Source: Berghia stephanieae | Taxonomy: Eukaryota; Mollusca; Gastropoda; Nudibranchia; Aeolidiidae | Length of the DNA stretch: 64,000 nucleotides | Direction of reading: 5' to 3' | Assembly (NCBI GenBank): GCA_034508935.3 | Contig: CM067447.1 | Location: 31,919,598 to 31,983,597 of the forward strand | Shown: in pieces, positions 1 through 15,700 of the stretch | How positions within the stretch are numbered: the first letter of the stretch is position 1 | Layout: every line of letters starts with the position of its first letter | Program-made: the position numbers and the translations under genes | The notes under the pieces: generated by a model | Seen by the model: only the letters and a program-made list of their open reading frames with translations | The model's database searches: none | Told to the model about the DNA's origin: nothing

Positions 1-275
1 AGAATAGGATGACTTTCGATTATCTCCATCATATATTGATCATGAAATCTCGGATTAACACTGCTACACTCTAGGTTACATGATTATTATCTTTGCAAAG
101 ATGGAAAATGGAAGATATTAATTAAAAGGAATTTAGTATTGCAATTCTAAAATAAAAGCTTAAAAGGTTGATATCCCGCTGTACTGCAATGTAAACAAGA
201 GAACACAGCATTTCTAATGTTTAGCCACATAATAATCTCATTAATCTCTTTCTCTCTCTCTTTCTTTTTTTTGCG

Positions 276-313
276 CCATCTATTCACTACATAACCCTAG
301 TGCTTCCTCAGGG

Positions 314-350
<37 letters not shown>

Positions 351-355
351 ATATA

Positions 356-387
<32 letters not shown>

Positions 388-404
388 TATATATTATATA
401 TGTG

Positions 405-468
<64 letters not shown>

Positions 469-502
469 GAGGAAGCACTAGGGTTATGTAGTGAATAGAT
501 GG
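276..502. repeat. AT-cored palindrome with 38-bp arms
   Basis: 276-313 (ccatctattcactacataac to ctcaggg) is the exact reverse complement of 465-502. The 151-bp centre is TA repeat with a CA tract near 356 and a GT tract near 402 that also mirror each other. Outside, a CT tract (left) faces a GA tract (512-612, right). Confidence 0.85.
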
Positions 503-511
503 GCAAAAAAG

Positions 512-554
512 AAAAGAAGAAAGAAGAGAGAGAGAGAGAGAGGAGAGAGGAGAG

Positions 555-588
<34 letters not shown>

Positions 589-612
589 GAGGAGAGAGAG
601 AGAGGAGAGAGC
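512..612 (+). repeat. GA microsatellite
   Basis: Imperfect (GA)n. Arg/Glu-rich and Ser/Leu-rich frames over it are artefacts. Confidence 0.9.
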
Positions 613-1379
613 ATATACCCCAACTTCCCTTACCAAACGACACACCATTAATTCACCCCATCCCACCCCCCCCCCCTTTCCCCCAAACACATCAAAGAGA
701 AACGTAAACGAATGAGTGACACATTGACATAACGTGACATTCATAATCTCGTACCCCAAAAGCATATTATAAATTTTGTCATTAGTTACACACTAATAGT
801 GGACCATTTCTTTTGATATGCTTGGCCGATTCTTTGTGTCCTCATTACCATTACGTTATGGCAGGCAAATGCACCCATCTAACCCTTGACCACGGAATAG
901 TATGTATATCCAGTCAATAATAATGATATAACATTTTAAAATGCACTGCCGTAGAAATCGTCATACCAGAATATTCAATTAAAATTTATTTTTTAAATTT
1001 AAGTATCAAATTTTATCAATAGTATTTATCGTTGGAAAATACAACACATGTCACACCAAAAAAAAAAAATGATAGTATCCAAAATGATAGGACTAAAGTA
1101 CACAGGGCGCCTAACTTACATAATGGAAACGGGTGTCAATAAGCATTTATATTTATGAGAAATCACTACGTAATGAATTGAAGGCAGAAAAGCGGGAACT
1201 AGGGAGGAATGAAAGAGAATGTAAAAATGAATCAATCTTTTCGTGCAAAATAAAAAAAAAAGAAAGATAATTGACAGCACCGTAATCGTAAATATTGAAT
1301 ATTGTTTTAATTATTGGTTGTAAACCCTAGATGTGATTTCACACGTTTATTTCAAAGGGATCAACTATAGTGTTATGAT

Positions 1380-1464
<85 letters not shown>

Positions 1465-3543
1465 TCTCTCTTGAAACGTTTCTTTAGTTTGTTTTTTTCT
1501 TTCATAAATGGATGAGAAATGATATAATTACCCTGTCAGCTAACAATAATATGATTGCCTTTTCTTTGTATAAAGAGTATAAAGTGGTTTTAAAGAGTTT
1601 ATCTTTCCCTAAACGCAGAAGAATAATATTGATTACTTTGTTTTGATTTGCTGTTGTTGTTTATGTTTTGTTTGTTTGTATTTTGTTGGGGTTTTGTTTT
1701 TGTTTTTTTTTGTTTGTTTGTATTTTTTTGTGGGGGGGGGGGGGTTGTCTTTTTTTTTTTTTTTTTTTTTTTTTGTATTGTTGAAATGGAATAAAGACAG
1801 TACAATATAAAGCAGTGGAAAGATCATGAGATGATTACGTATTATGTATGAAGTCAATTAACTTATCTATAAAACATTCAGAGAAATGAGTCAACCGCCA
1901 CAACAATGCACACTTTATACACTGACACATGTAATTGCAATTGAAATGATACGAATATCATTGCATGCGAAAGGGAGAGGGATAGAAATAGCTAGATGGT
2001 GGGAGCGAGAAAGGGAGGTGGAAGACAGAGAGAGAGAGAGGGGGGAGATGTAACAAAAATTCAAACAGTCGGATTAAAACACGAAAACGTAATGGATCAT
2101 TTTATAAACACTGGATCATGCGGATCATCCTATAAACAATGACACGATCATGACTCACGAGGGAAATCAATATAAATTGTCTAGACAGATAGCATTTTAG
2201 ATAAATGAAGCAGAGAGATTAAGATTGATTTTCCGAATGAGACAATTCCTAATTTAGTTTTAACCCGAAAATAACATGTAAATCAAAAAATATATTCATC
2301 TTCGTGATCCAACCGATGAGTGAACATATATCGCATTAGGTGGTACATGACCTGATATAGGAAAGTCTACCCGAGTCAACAATCCCGAAGTAACCCCAAG
2401 GCCGAGGGCCGTCTATCAGCCGTCTTTGTTTACCTTGTACACATGCTGCAGGGAATTATACTTCAAATAATCGCAAGTAAGAGATAAGGCTGGTTAGAGA
2501 GAGAAAATATGTGAACCGGGCGGCAAGTAACTTGAAGGCATTTAATTGTTGTCGCAAATAAGAGAACTTGAAGGCGGGTAAAACTGTTACAGTCAAAGTA
2601 AGAAAATAAGTTGGGAGTGAGCCAAAAAGAGTGAGCTAAGGACAAGAAAAACGAAAATATTCAGCGTACTTACCCCGCAAATGGCTGTCGAATTCGTTTA
2701 CTATCTCCTTCTCCTTTTTGGATCGCCGTTCTGACATCTTGAAATAGATAGAACAGTTATAATGTTATCCAGTATCTTGAATTATTCCGATGAGTTATCA
2801 AATCACTTCCGCGGTGTGTAGATTTTACGCTTCAATGCACACACCAAGTTGCACAGGGATGCGAAGTCTATGCAAAGAGTGAATTAGAACATTGAGGACA
2901 GCTTTGAAGTGACTTCCACGAGATCTCTCGTTGAAAGCGCGATTGCCGCTACAATGAGCCAATCAAACCGTTAGGTTTAATGACCGGACCAATCAAGATG
3001 AAGCGAAACAATTTCTTGGGAAACCTCCCCTTGTCATGTGTCCTATTTTTGGTAACAAATCTAGTGTTTGGAGTTCCCGTGTAATGGAAACCGACCAGTG
3101 AGGAGGTGAGTTCGAGGACCGAAACAAAACATTTCTTGGAAAACAAGTTCAAACAGTGACGGTTTCTGTTTTTGTTGTACCTAAAGGAGAAATCATGTTT
3201 CTATATTGTGTTGATTAAAGATCCTGAACACATGGTTTTATGTGTTTGAAAAAAAAGTCAGAATAGATGAAATATTTGCAACTTGCCTCCTCACGAAACT
3301 GTTCTCTTTACATTAATTTACAACAAAACAAGAAAAACAATGTCAGTCAGCATGATGTCTTATTGATTGATTCTCCTCTTATTTCTATCACTCTATATTA
3401 GATAGATAAAGATATAAAAATGTGTGAAACTGTCTTTTTTGTGTGAAGTACATGCCTCATAAATCTTGTCAAGTAAATGCAAGTAAATGTATTATTTGAT
3501 TGAGACGATTTTGACCTTCCAACACTAACTTCGGTCGTTTGTG
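613..3543. other. Region upstream of the kinase, no gene seen
   Basis: AT-rich DNA with the CT tract at 1381, a T/G tract at 1640-1775 and a short GA tract near 2020-2040. No convincing coding exon or core promoter was recognised. The 5'UTR and promoter of the kinase should lie near 2640-3540, where the base composition is more mixed. Confidence 0.5.
1381..1471 (+). repeat. CT microsatellite
   Basis: About 45 CT units, nearly perfect. T- and G-rich low-complexity DNA follows at 1640-1775. Confidence 0.95.
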
Positions 3544-3633
3544 ATGGCGTACGAAATAACAAGTAAAATTGGAGCAGGGGCGTTCGGAAATGTATACCTT
3601 CTGACTGGAAATAAAAAGTGTGAAAAGGTTTGT

Positions 3634-3724
<91 letters not shown>

Positions 3725-6700
3725 ATTCCTTCCCTCCCTCGCCGTAGTCAAGTGCAGAAACTAGAAACCCCATAAGGGATAATAATATAAATGAAGATTA
3801 GGGTACAGTTTTAAAATATCGGCATGACATGAGGAAGTAAATTAAGGCAAACAGTGGCAATTCGGACTCGAGTCTGGAATAATATTATTTATTTCTATTG
3901 GACATGAACTTTGGATTGAAGTAAACACCAAAAATAGCTTATTTGTCTAATTTTTTTTAATAGATGAAACAAAACAAAAATTACAATTCATCCTTCGCTA
4001 GGCTTAGAGGACGTTTATAACAGAAATATATACCAACAATTTTTTTAAAATAAATAAAAGAAAAATAAACGAAGAGGAAGACAGACTGCAAATGATAGGA
4101 ACATGCACCGATTGTTCACTCTTACAAAGAAGTACACATTATTTTATATCATTCCCTCTGATAATCCTTTCAGTATTACTTGGTATAATTTAATGTCCAT
4201 GCCTAATAAATAAAGACAATTCCAGATTATAAACCTGAGCACAACATATATCATAAGAGTGCTTTTTTTTTTTTTTAAAAGAGAGCCTGGCCGTTAACAG
4301 AGCGTTGTCTTTGTAGAAGAAAAAAAAACTAATATCACCTAACAGGGATCGTGTCTTGTTCTATATGTTATGTGTTGTTGGTCAGGGACCCTTTGTAAAG
4401 TGATTTGAGCACGTTTAGTGGATATTGCGCTAAATAAAAACTCAAGTTTTTGTTTGTTTGTTTTTCGTTTTTAATATAAAGTTGTTTTACACGACCTGCT
4501 TTTGTAGTTGTTCCAGGTGTGAGATTGTTGTATGTGAAATATTACATTGAGCCAAGGATTACTATACTGAATAGTTGTCCTTGCATTGAGCATAAATGAT
4601 AGTATCAATTGCATTGTCTTAATTTTGGCACCCCAACTATCCTAACAAAGAAGAGCAAAGGACTAGCTTCAATTTTTCGGGCTAAAAGGTACTCGTTGAT
4701 CATCTTGTAATTTATAAATCTATCATCCTGGCAAAACACTACAGAGTTAGCCATAGACTCTAAGTTTCTTACTTCTCACCATCCATTCTTCTTTTCTTTT
4801 TTTTTGTTTTGTCCATTTATGTAAATTATATTAAACATTTACTTCTTTTTCTTTGACAGTTTGCCTTGAAAACCGTGAACATATTAAGATTGAATAGAAA
4901 TGATGGAGAATGTGGCAATGAAGGAACATTAATGCTCAAATTGTGTCACGCACATCTTGTACACTGTTATGATGCCTTCATATGTAGCCCTTATCTTTAC
5001 CTAATCATGGAGCTGTGTGGCTATGGATCCTTGGAACAGCTCCTACATGGAAGAAGATCTTTGGTTCCTGAGAAACAAATTATCTCCTGGTTGGCTCAAC
5101 TAGCAGATGTTTTGAGAGTAAGTCAAGCAGATAGAATGTAAAAAAACACATAGTTCACAGCTTAATCGCACAATTTCATTTATTTAAATAAATTTTCATA
5201 TTTTTATCGCGATAAATCTATTATATAGGTATTTGAAGATTATAAGAGTGCTCGATCATTTTGGTTAGAGCATATTAAATTGTAAATGAAAAGACACTCA
5301 CATTTTTCATTAGCCAACGAACATTTACTGATGAGATGCACCGGAGAAAGTAGAGCTGTAAAGTTTGTGAGATCAGAAGGGATGAGAACAATGTCACCAA
5401 TATTTTCTTTTAACTTAAACTTTAAAGAATTAGATAACTCGTCATAAAGTAGGAGGAAGTGTTTTAGTGGAAAAAATAAGAAAGATAACCATTCTACGAA
5501 GCTATATTTTCAAATCAATACATGCAATGCTTCTCTTTTACGAATATTTTTTCCCCATAAAACCAGCTATTCTGATGCTTTTAAGTGAATTATTATTAAT
5601 TTTTATATGATGAACTTTTTTTGTTACTTTCAGACTCCAATTTGTTGTGAATTTGTTGGGTTTTTTTTCTCTCTAGTACTTGCACGCCCTCAAAGTGATT
5701 CACAGAGACTTGAAACCAGCAAATATATTTCTAGATGAGAATCAAAATGTCAAACTAGGAGATTTAGGAGTTGCCAGGTATGTTTTTGAGGTCCTGGTAG
5801 CTCAGGTGATAGGGTAGATATTTCCATTCTTGTGCGGCTATTTGGTCTTGTGGTATGAAACTCGCTTTTGGATCGGAAGGTCCTGGGTTCAAGCCTCACT
5901 CGACGCATAGTTGAGTCCTTGGAAAAGGCTCTTTACTCACATTCTCTCACCGTACTTGGGTGTAAAATGAGTACCTGGCTGTTAACAGCATTGTCTCTGT
6001 TCGAAAAAAAAATTGTAATATCACCTAACACCCGTCATGTCCCGTCCTAAATGTTAAATGTTGCTGTTGGCCAGGGACCCCTTGTAAAGCGCTTTTAGCA
6101 TGTTTAGTGGATACTGCGCTATATAAAAACTCAATTATTTTTTTAAGCTCAATCTTGGAATGCCACATTTCCAGATCCCTCTTAGTTCTCTATGGAAAAT
6201 TGTTTACTTATTAACTCAGGTTTGCATAGTATTGTGACGGTTGATTTATTCAATAGTAAAATTAATTTAGCAAATATGTTTGACAGCTAGAGAAGAAGGT
6301 ATTTTGTTGCTTTGTAAACATCTGTATAGAAAGTCATTTTGACACTGAGTCACTGACTCATTACTTAGAGCATGTAATTTATCTGATTTAAGGCGAAGAT
6401 GTCTGTAATTAGAGCGTGTTTTATTTTGGTAGGGCTCTCTCCAGGATTGGGGTGACCAGGTTGATGTTTGTAAATTATCATGACCTAGGAAATATATAAC
6501 ATCAATTCATTGGCATTACTAATGAAGATGTATACTCTGCATTGCACACAGCGAAATAAACAAGAATTACGGCAACCAATCCTAAAGCACAGGGCTCATA
6601 TACAAAGCTACCTGTGTGGAGTTTTTTTTTTTCCAAAACCCTCTGACCACCTAGCAAAGTTATTAGCTCGGTTTAAGACTTTACTACTACCATTACTACT

Positions 6701-9700
6701 ACTACCACTACTACCACAACTACTACTACTGTACATATATTTATATTATATATTTTATTTTTACATAGGATATTTTATCCTTTGTGAGATATAGTGTCGA
6801 CATTGTTTATTGCCTCAAATTGTTATGATTTCATAACATGCTAAACAAGTCATAACACCAAAAATGTGAAATATAGTCACATTTATCTAAATTACGTAAT
6901 TTGATGGTTTTGGGTTTTTTAAGGTAAAAAAAAACTGCATTCATTCTCCTTTATAAAAGCATGTCAATTAAAATCACATTCTCCTTATTAGTCATGAATT
7001 TCAATGTGACAATTTTGTTGAAAAAATGCTATTTCAACGACAAAATTAGGCACTCAAGTGAAATGAGCACATTGGCTTACTTCAAATTGAATGATTTTGA
7101 CTTTAAATTCCCTTTTCTACATCTAGTTTACCATTACATGATATCTGATTTTAAGCAGAAGATCATATTTTAGGGCAATCATTTATTGTATTTCATTTAT
7201 TTATTTATTTATCTATTTATTTTCTGTTTTTGGTATCCACTTCTTGAATTATGTATTTAGAAGGAAAAAAAATAAGCTTGAACATCTGTCTTTTCCAGGG
7301 AATTGGACCACACAGTTCAAGAAAGGCATACAACTGCCGGGACTCTTCCTTACATGAGTCCTGAGGCATTTACAGGACTGCCCTATAACTACAAAGTATG
7401 TTGGTTTATTTCTGTCTTATCTTCTTGAATAAATAGCAGTATTGAAGGGATCAATGTAACATGCTGGTATAGACATTTCTGTTTATGGCATAATTTTCAC
7501 CTCCAGCAGCATGAATTAAATGTGAAAATTACAGTGCAGCCCCTGGATAGAAACATCGCCCAGGACCAGAAAATTATGTCGTTATCCAGGGATGTCATTC
7601 TTCTGGGGTCTTCAAGATGGCCGAAAAAGGGATGGTGGTGAGACCCGTGAATACATAACATTGCAATGTGTGGACCAGTGCCTGAGAGATGACACATCCC
7701 AACAATGTTAGAATGTGATTGTGTATTTCTCCTATTTACAAAGGATATACCAGTTATGCTTTCACTCTCCAATGTGCATTGTCATTGTATTGATTGTTAA
7801 CAGTGCTCAAATGCCATTTAACAAAACTAAGAATAAATCAAGAAAATCATATGATGACACGGCACAGGAATATATATGCACATAACTAGTTTTGATTTTG
7901 AGTAAAATCAAATCCATGTGATACTGCTGATGAGTTTTGAATACCGAAATTTTGATTTAAGTGCACCAAAATTTAGAAGCACTTGAAATTAGTAGATCCA
8001 CGATAGGCGATGTTTTAAAAAAAAAATTGTAAAAAAGAATTAAAACCCTAGGTATTAACCACAATAATATTATGTTGGACATGTTTAGAAAAACAATTGA
8101 TTTTACAAATAAAAATAGTAAAGTGAAAGCGGTTGTGATTGTTTTCCGAGCTATTATAATTATAAATATCTATAATTGCCCCATTGGACACTTCATTGCC
8201 CGATATCAGTTAACCTCCACTGACCTCAGACAGCTAGCTAACAGGGAAGGTTAATGGACCCTTAAGAATTCCTCCACTGATAAACTTCTTTTGTTGTGGC
8301 TCCATATGAATTAGCATTGATTCCACGCAGTGTAGTAAACTTGTGTTCTGATTGCTCGTTAACAAAACGATCTCATATAGGATGGGGGGGGGGGGGGAGC
8401 GTTTTTTATTGGTTAAGAGAACGAAATGACAATAGTCGGTATCAACTGCCGATTATTGTTATAATGATGTCGCTAAACAAGGGTTTTACTAAAATTGTAT
8501 GTCATTATTTTGGGGGTTTTATTACTAAAAAATATAGCAAAAAATCAGGACTAGGGGTCAATGTCGCTATCAAGGGTTGTCGTCTATCAGGGTTGCCCTG
8601 TACATCAATAGAGTTTATCTCATCTGGATGGCTGATTTGTTTGACTTCTTCAATAGCTGAGAATAAGCCAAAATACTAAAATTGCATTTTGGTTTTTATT
8701 CTAAAGATTGATAGTGTTTTATTCATATATTATTGTCATAAATTCTGTGACAACAATGTAAAAGAATAAAAATAGCTGTCTAAAAATTTTCAGCAGTAAT
8801 CAATCCACACACTATAACATTGAGAGATTTTGAAATCCATGTCATGGGCTGCTTTATTAATTCAAGTATTGAGTTCTTGAAATTCTTGACGACGATTATA
8901 GATGACTCAAAATTCATATCACCTTTGTAAAACAACTCCACCAGACTGCCTTCACGCTTTTGTGCTTGCATGAAGAACAACTTCAAGAATTAGAGACTAT
9001 CAACTTTTAAAAAATATCAAAATGAATAATGAATAATGTTTCACGCTTGGATCTCTCTCTCCTACCAATTTAAAAAAAAATAAAATGACTATATTATTGC
9101 AATGACGAGTTAAGATAAAGATGTTGAAAGTTTTTGTTCTTTTCTCCAGACAGATGTTTGGAGTCTTGGTTGTTGTATCCATGAAGCCATGACATTAGAG
9201 AAGACATTTCAAGGCCAAAGTTGGACTGAACTGCATCAAAATATCACTTCTGCAAAGGTAGATTTCATTTGAGTGTTGTAAAGGGGATGTATTTTAATGA
9301 TTGTTCATAGGGAATTGTAAGATGGTAAGAATTCATATGAGCTCACTTCAAAAACAAATAGTCAAATAAAAATACAAAAGTGAGTCTTGTTTATATTTTC
9401 CTTTTGATAACTTGTTTAACTTCTTAACGAAAATGACAATATACAATAAGACTTAAATTCTTATCTCTCTGGACTTGGTTTCAGTTTCAACTTTTTGTGC
9501 ATTGCTGTTTGCTGAAAAAAGGGGCGGAGCATGAAAAAAATTTACTTGTTACATATTACATTATTTATTGAAGCTGCTGTGTCCACAAGTTCAGGCAGTG
9601 TAACATTTCCTGTACATAGATCACCGCTCAATAACTAGTCTCTTGGGTAACAACATTCTCGGGTTATTAGCCGGAATAGATTATTAGGTAAAAACAGCCA

Positions 9701-12700
9701 AGGGTAGGGGGTTAATAGTCAAAATTGATAGGCAGGTAGGAATAAGTAAAGCTCTGATCATCAATGTTTAGAAGAGTTTTGCCACCTACATTTTTTATAT
9801 CAAAAGAATTTACTTGTTTTATTTTTATCTTTTTTGTTTTTTAAACAAATACTTTCCTTCAGATGGTGCGGGTTAGAGAGGAGGGGGGGGGGGGGAGTGG
9901 GGAGATTATCCCTACCCCTACCAAAAGACGCTATTCCTACATGACCATTTGGGAGTGTTCTTGTAGTGGCTGTCAATGATTTTACTTAATACACTTGAAT
10001 CAGAGGCACAGTGCAATAACGACCTGCATCACTAGGCACTCGATAGAAATTAATCTGACGTAAGACACGCCATCCCGGTGGATAAAGCTTGATAGGGTCT
10101 ATTGTAAAGTAGTCTGTCTGAATATGTTTGCAAGACATGTGATTTTATTTCAAATGTCAACCGACTTGCTTTTGAACCAAATTCTGGTTAGGATGATCAC
10201 ATTGCATGCATGATAGGTCAATTAAGATCTTATGGTGTTGTTGGGCATTTGGTGAAAAACCGCGGTTAATTATACCAAGAAGCAGGATATTAGGGGAGGG
10301 GGAGGGGTTATAGTAAAAAGAGAGCAGGATGTTGCTATGTGAAGTTATTATTGAAGTGGGCCATTACAAGATTTGGTTATTAGGTGATGACCACTGTAAT
10401 TTGAAATTAACAAAAATATTTTATCTCTTTTTCCCTCCTCAAGAAAAAGCCTTAAATTTTAATCATGGTCAACATTTTACCAAACGTCATGACTTGGGGG
10501 GTGGGGGGTGGAGGGGATATAATTTCAGCCAATTATATTATCAATCAGTTTTTGTGATGTTCATTGGTTTTATTGTAAGATATGTTTTCATCTGTTTTCA
10601 GGTTCCCAAAATGCCGTCCTCATACCAGAGAAAGCTACAAAAGCTTGTTCTTTCTTTACTGGCTGTTGATTCTGGCAGCAGGCCTGATGCTTTAGAAATC
10701 CTCCTTGTTTTATTCGTAAGTCAATCTCAAGTGGACTCCATTAGTCACTCGTATTTTACAGAAATTTTCAGGTTGATTTGTTAATTCCTTTGAATTTTTG
10801 GTTTAAAAACTCATAAAATCATACTATATGAGTTAGTGTCAGAAATGAGTTTTGGTGGTTGTATGATTACCAATCCTAATGTTATGGTTTTCACAAAGCT
10901 TTGATCTCTTTCCCATTGCTTGTGAGCATGTGCTCTACAACTGATCTATCGGGACTCCTAAGCATATTGTTGTTTAAATTTTGATATTTCAAAAATTCAC
11001 CTTTGTGAGATTTAACTTGAAAAAATCAATCTAAAATAATAATAATAATTTTATTTGGGAGAATTACATCTACCATCTTCTATACTTTCTGGCATCTTGT
11101 AAAGTGCTTTGGGCACTTTAAATTAATATTGCGCTGTATAAAACCTCACTTTTTCTAAAAACACTTTAACTTGGCTATTCCAATTATTATTCTGGTTCTA
11201 GTACATACTGGGAAGCTGATTATCTTGTCTAGTGACTCTAGTTAGAACTTTACTATATCCTTCCATCATCAGAAAATCCACGGGAAGCGATTTTCATCCG
11301 AACCCTTTCAACCCATAGATGTTGCTCCTTTTGATCAAAAACAAATATGTGATATTGTCAAGTCCTATGAGATCACCTCAGCAAGTGACACCATTCTGCC
11401 ACTGAAAGCTGATGGTAAAATGGATGACAACCACAATCAACAAAAGACATTTAAAGATTCAAAGAAACACAATCAGAGTTTTTCAGGTATGAACTTTTTA
11501 TAATCTGAATTGAAAAATGATAGTCTAAAGAAAATTGAAATTTTATACCCTGAGATTTTTGTTTTGTTTCTTGTGCTTATTTGTTTAGTTCTTTAAGGAA
11601 ATTTTATAAAAGTCAGAAGCACCGCTCAATGGTTGTACCACTCCAGGTTTCCATACAAACAGCGCATAGTGATCTATGGTGAGATGACTTGCTTTTGACC
11701 TCACCGCGCAGTAGATCAAACTCAAATCCAATATCTTCAGAATTCAAAGGTTTAGACTAGATTGCTGCACCGTGCTACTTCCATAATATTTAAACTGAAG
11801 GAAATTAAGATCCTTGGCCTCCACTTTTTTGCATTTTATAAAGATGTAGTTTTAAGAAAAGTAAAGAGAGATGGGAAGACCAGTAAATATTATGGTGCTG
11901 GATGGCAGAGAAAGAAAGGATTGAGGCTGGATGTCACTCTTAGCAAAGGATGAAATAGACAAAAAATGTACAGGCCTTATGCACCCCCTGATGTTGAGAA
12001 AAATGTATTTTTGTGCATGTGGCTGCTTTCATCTATGTGTGTGGGTGTTTGTGCTAGATGTGTGTCCATAAATGTGAGTATGTGTGTGTGTGTGGGGAGG
12101 GGAGGGGTATGTGTAGGTGTGGTCGAGTATGCTAAATTTCACAGACTGGAATACTAATTAATGTAGAATATCCAATGGTATTGCAATCGCCTACTTCTGA
12201 GTAACACTTTACACAACAAAAAGTTTATAATGATTTTGAACATAATCTAATCTGTATCATTGTAATGACTTTTACATTTTCAGTTCCATTTAGTATATTA
12301 CGCATGTACATACATTCATACATGTATACATACAGACATACAGACAGACATACATACATACATACATACATTCATACATACATACATACATACATACATA
12401 CATACATACATACATACATACATACAATACATACTACATACATACATACATACTACATACATACATACATACATACATACATACATACATACATACAGAT
12501 GTATACATCTAGTGATTTGAGCATGGTCAGTGATTGAATGAGGGATAATGGTTACAAAATTCTAATCACTTCACTGTGTCCCCGAGTATCACATTTTATA
12601 TACAATCATCCCACTCAACCCAAATGTGAGTTCCTGACTGTAGGCATAAAAGGATGTTGCAAGATTGCTAGTACAAAAGGGTGCATAACAGTCGATTTGT

Positions 12701-15700
12701 ACCAAATGAAATGGGAAGGTAAATCAATCTAGGAAGTTGAGCTCATTGAGCATGGCTGTGCTATATAAATGTGCACTTGTTTAATGTAATTTTTGTTTTA
12801 AATTTTCACAGAAGAGGACTCCAGTTTTGGAGATTCAAACAATGACATGCCATCTAGAGATGTCGGATATAGAAACCAGGAAGATTTAAAATCATTCCAA
12901 GACCAGGGGTCAATCAATTCACCACGGCCGTTGCCTATACCCAAGGCGAAAAAGAAAAAGAAAATACTTAAATCTCTAAAAGCTCAAGGCAGAGCTAACC
13001 AAATCGAAATACTTGAAGAGGGTAATTATTTATATTAATTACTTTTTAGAGTTAATGCTAAATGACTTAATCGTCAGAAACAGACATTGAGCATTTTACT
13101 GTGTTAAAGTTCTCATGTCTGGGTCAGTGACATAATGATGATCTGTTTTTTGGGGGTTTTTTTTCTTTTTTAAAGCCATGAGTACATAGAGCCAGTTTCT
13201 TGGTCTTTCTGTAACGTTGTATGTTTTTACAGGACCGGGTTGTTGGCCCAGTGCCCAACCCCCTATCCCGGAGGGCCAGGATTATTGTTCTGAGATTCAC
13301 TCCAAGTAGTCTTCCTAAGCTCATGGGCCTTGTCCACCCATGGTTTTATATTAGAGTGTCCTTCTCCTAGACAGGTTACCTTCCATAGCTCTTGAGTCCT
13401 GCTCACCCATGCTGGAGAAGGTCATCTCACCATAAGTATAAGCTAAAGGGTTAGATTAATTAAGAATAGGACTTGTAGAAGACATCACACTACAGGATGA
13501 GGTGGGTGGATGAGGAGCAGAGCATGTACCACCCGCCAGTGGGTTTTGTCTCCTGCACCTTAAGAGGAACGTGTCCCACCTACTCGAGCCCCCATTGCTG
13601 CCGCAAAATGTTTATTCTCTATTGTCTTTTGGCACTTTCCCACTCACTTCATTTCTTGTTATTAACAACATTTGGAAAGCAACAAAAATTAAAATGGAAA
13701 CAAAATTCAAAGTATTCAATTCAAATGTCAAGTCTCTCCTCCTGTATGGCTCAGAAACTTGGAAAACCACTAAATCCGTCCTTCACCGCCTCCAAACATT
13801 TGTCAATAGATGTCTTCAGAAAATCCTGAAGATAAAATGGATTGACAAAATTTAAAATGAAGAAGTGTGGAAAAGAGCAGGACAAGAAGCTGTTGAAAGG
13901 CAATTATACAAAATAAAACGGAGATGTAGAGGATTCAGATTGAGGAAACCAAAGGACAATATCACAAGGACAGCCCTGCAATGGAATCCATCAGGAGAGA
14001 GAAAAAAGGGAAGACCAAGGTCAACCTCTAGAAGAGACTTTCTGATAGAGCTGGAGAGATCTGGGATGCGCTGGCAGGAGATGGAAAGACTGGCCAACGA
14101 CAGTAGAGGATGGAAAAGTTTCATTGGTGGTCCATACCCATTGTGGGATGAGGACTGAAAAAGAAGACATAGAGCCAGAATTTATTCCCACTCCTGTAGT
14201 GTTAAATACAGTGGCCATTGCATGCTACCAGCTGAGCTGTTGGGACTCCCTAATATCACCGTAAGATTATTGAAGACGATAAAAGCTTCAGTAGATTATC
14301 AAGTTCATGTTTTTAATGAAAGCACAAATAATTCTTAACATTCTCCCTGTTTTGATCTCCAAGATAACTGGAGGGGCTAGTACAGATCATGCTCTTGTCC
14401 TACTTTTCATAAAATGTTTTCACAAGATTAACTATTAGCCAGCTCCTCATTGTCTCCCAAATGAATCTAATTTTCCTTAAGTTTTGGATGAGATAAATCA
14501 GGAATAAGATTAATTTTGTATTAGGTCTCCGAGAGTTTATCATAAGCAGATTGCAGTGTGTAATAAAATTGAAAAATGAAATGTCATTATGGAAGATAAA
14601 ATATTTCAACTTATGATTTTTTTAAAATTTTACCCGCCAACTACTTTCACAGGCAATAATTCCTTCCCTGCTGCAACAAATGACAGTGGAACCTATCATC
14701 CTCGTCTACCACAACATCCTGTAGACAACTCTAATCCTGAGTCTTCCCAAGGTTTCTATGAGCCAGAAGATGAATATAATAATTACATTGATTCACTTCA
14801 ACAAGCAAGTAAGTTGTTACACTAGATGTAGAATATATGATTGCACACACAGTATTAACATTTCCTCCCTCGAAGAGGACTGCTCATTTCATAATAATGC
14901 ATCATCTAAGAAAACAAGGGTCCAGAAGGCCCAGTGGTGGAGAATTTGCGTCACAAGAAAAAGTACCAATCGGTCTTTATCAGGTTTATTCAAGATTTCT
15001 GCTTGGGGTTTCCCGACCTCCCATAGTGGGCAGGGGTACGCGCTGTGTCTTCTATCCCCCTGTATTTGTTTTCCAATCGCTTTCTGTCTTTGTCTTGGAA
15101 TGAGACTTAGGTTTTGTCTTTCCCTGGCCAGAGTCCTTGGCTGGGAGGGAAACAGTCGAATGTATGGTGAGAGTTTGGGGAGATGATATTTTTTTTCTTG
15201 TAAATCATCTCTCTGTTATGTATTGTTATTTAGTTTTTTTTGTAAACATTTGAGTGTGTTCTTCTTAGTGGGATCTTGTGCTGGTGTCTTGGTGAGACTT
15301 TTAGGTGATCTCAAACTAAGTACACTGATAGTGTGCTTTTGGAATCTGTTCCCTGTTTGAACCATCCCCCTTTGTCTTACTTTTTCCTCAAGTCCTGTTA
15401 ATTGTACATCTAGAATGTTTTTACTATCCAATTTTATTCCTTTTTTACTTTTTACTGGCGCTGATAAGACCTAAATGTGTTGCAAGCGCCGTAAAACCTT
15501 AAAAACATACAAAACAAGATTTTTTTCTCTCCAGCAATGCTGGATCTGTTAGATCTGATGGAAAGTACTTTGTGATAGATATGCTTACTATCCAAAAGGT
15601 AGCTAATAAATGTTTTGTTATTTTATACCAAGGGATAATCTAGCTTCTTGGCCCTTGTGGTTTTGAACATAAGTTCAGGACTATTGTGAAAAAAAATATC

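Noticed and set aside
491-715. Arg/Glu-rich frame and its Ser/Leu-rich reverse
   Set aside because: Translation of the GA microsatellite; the same applies at 3398-3751 and 31617-31891.
12265-12537. HTYIHTYI-rich frame
   Set aside because: Pure translation of the CATA microsatellite.
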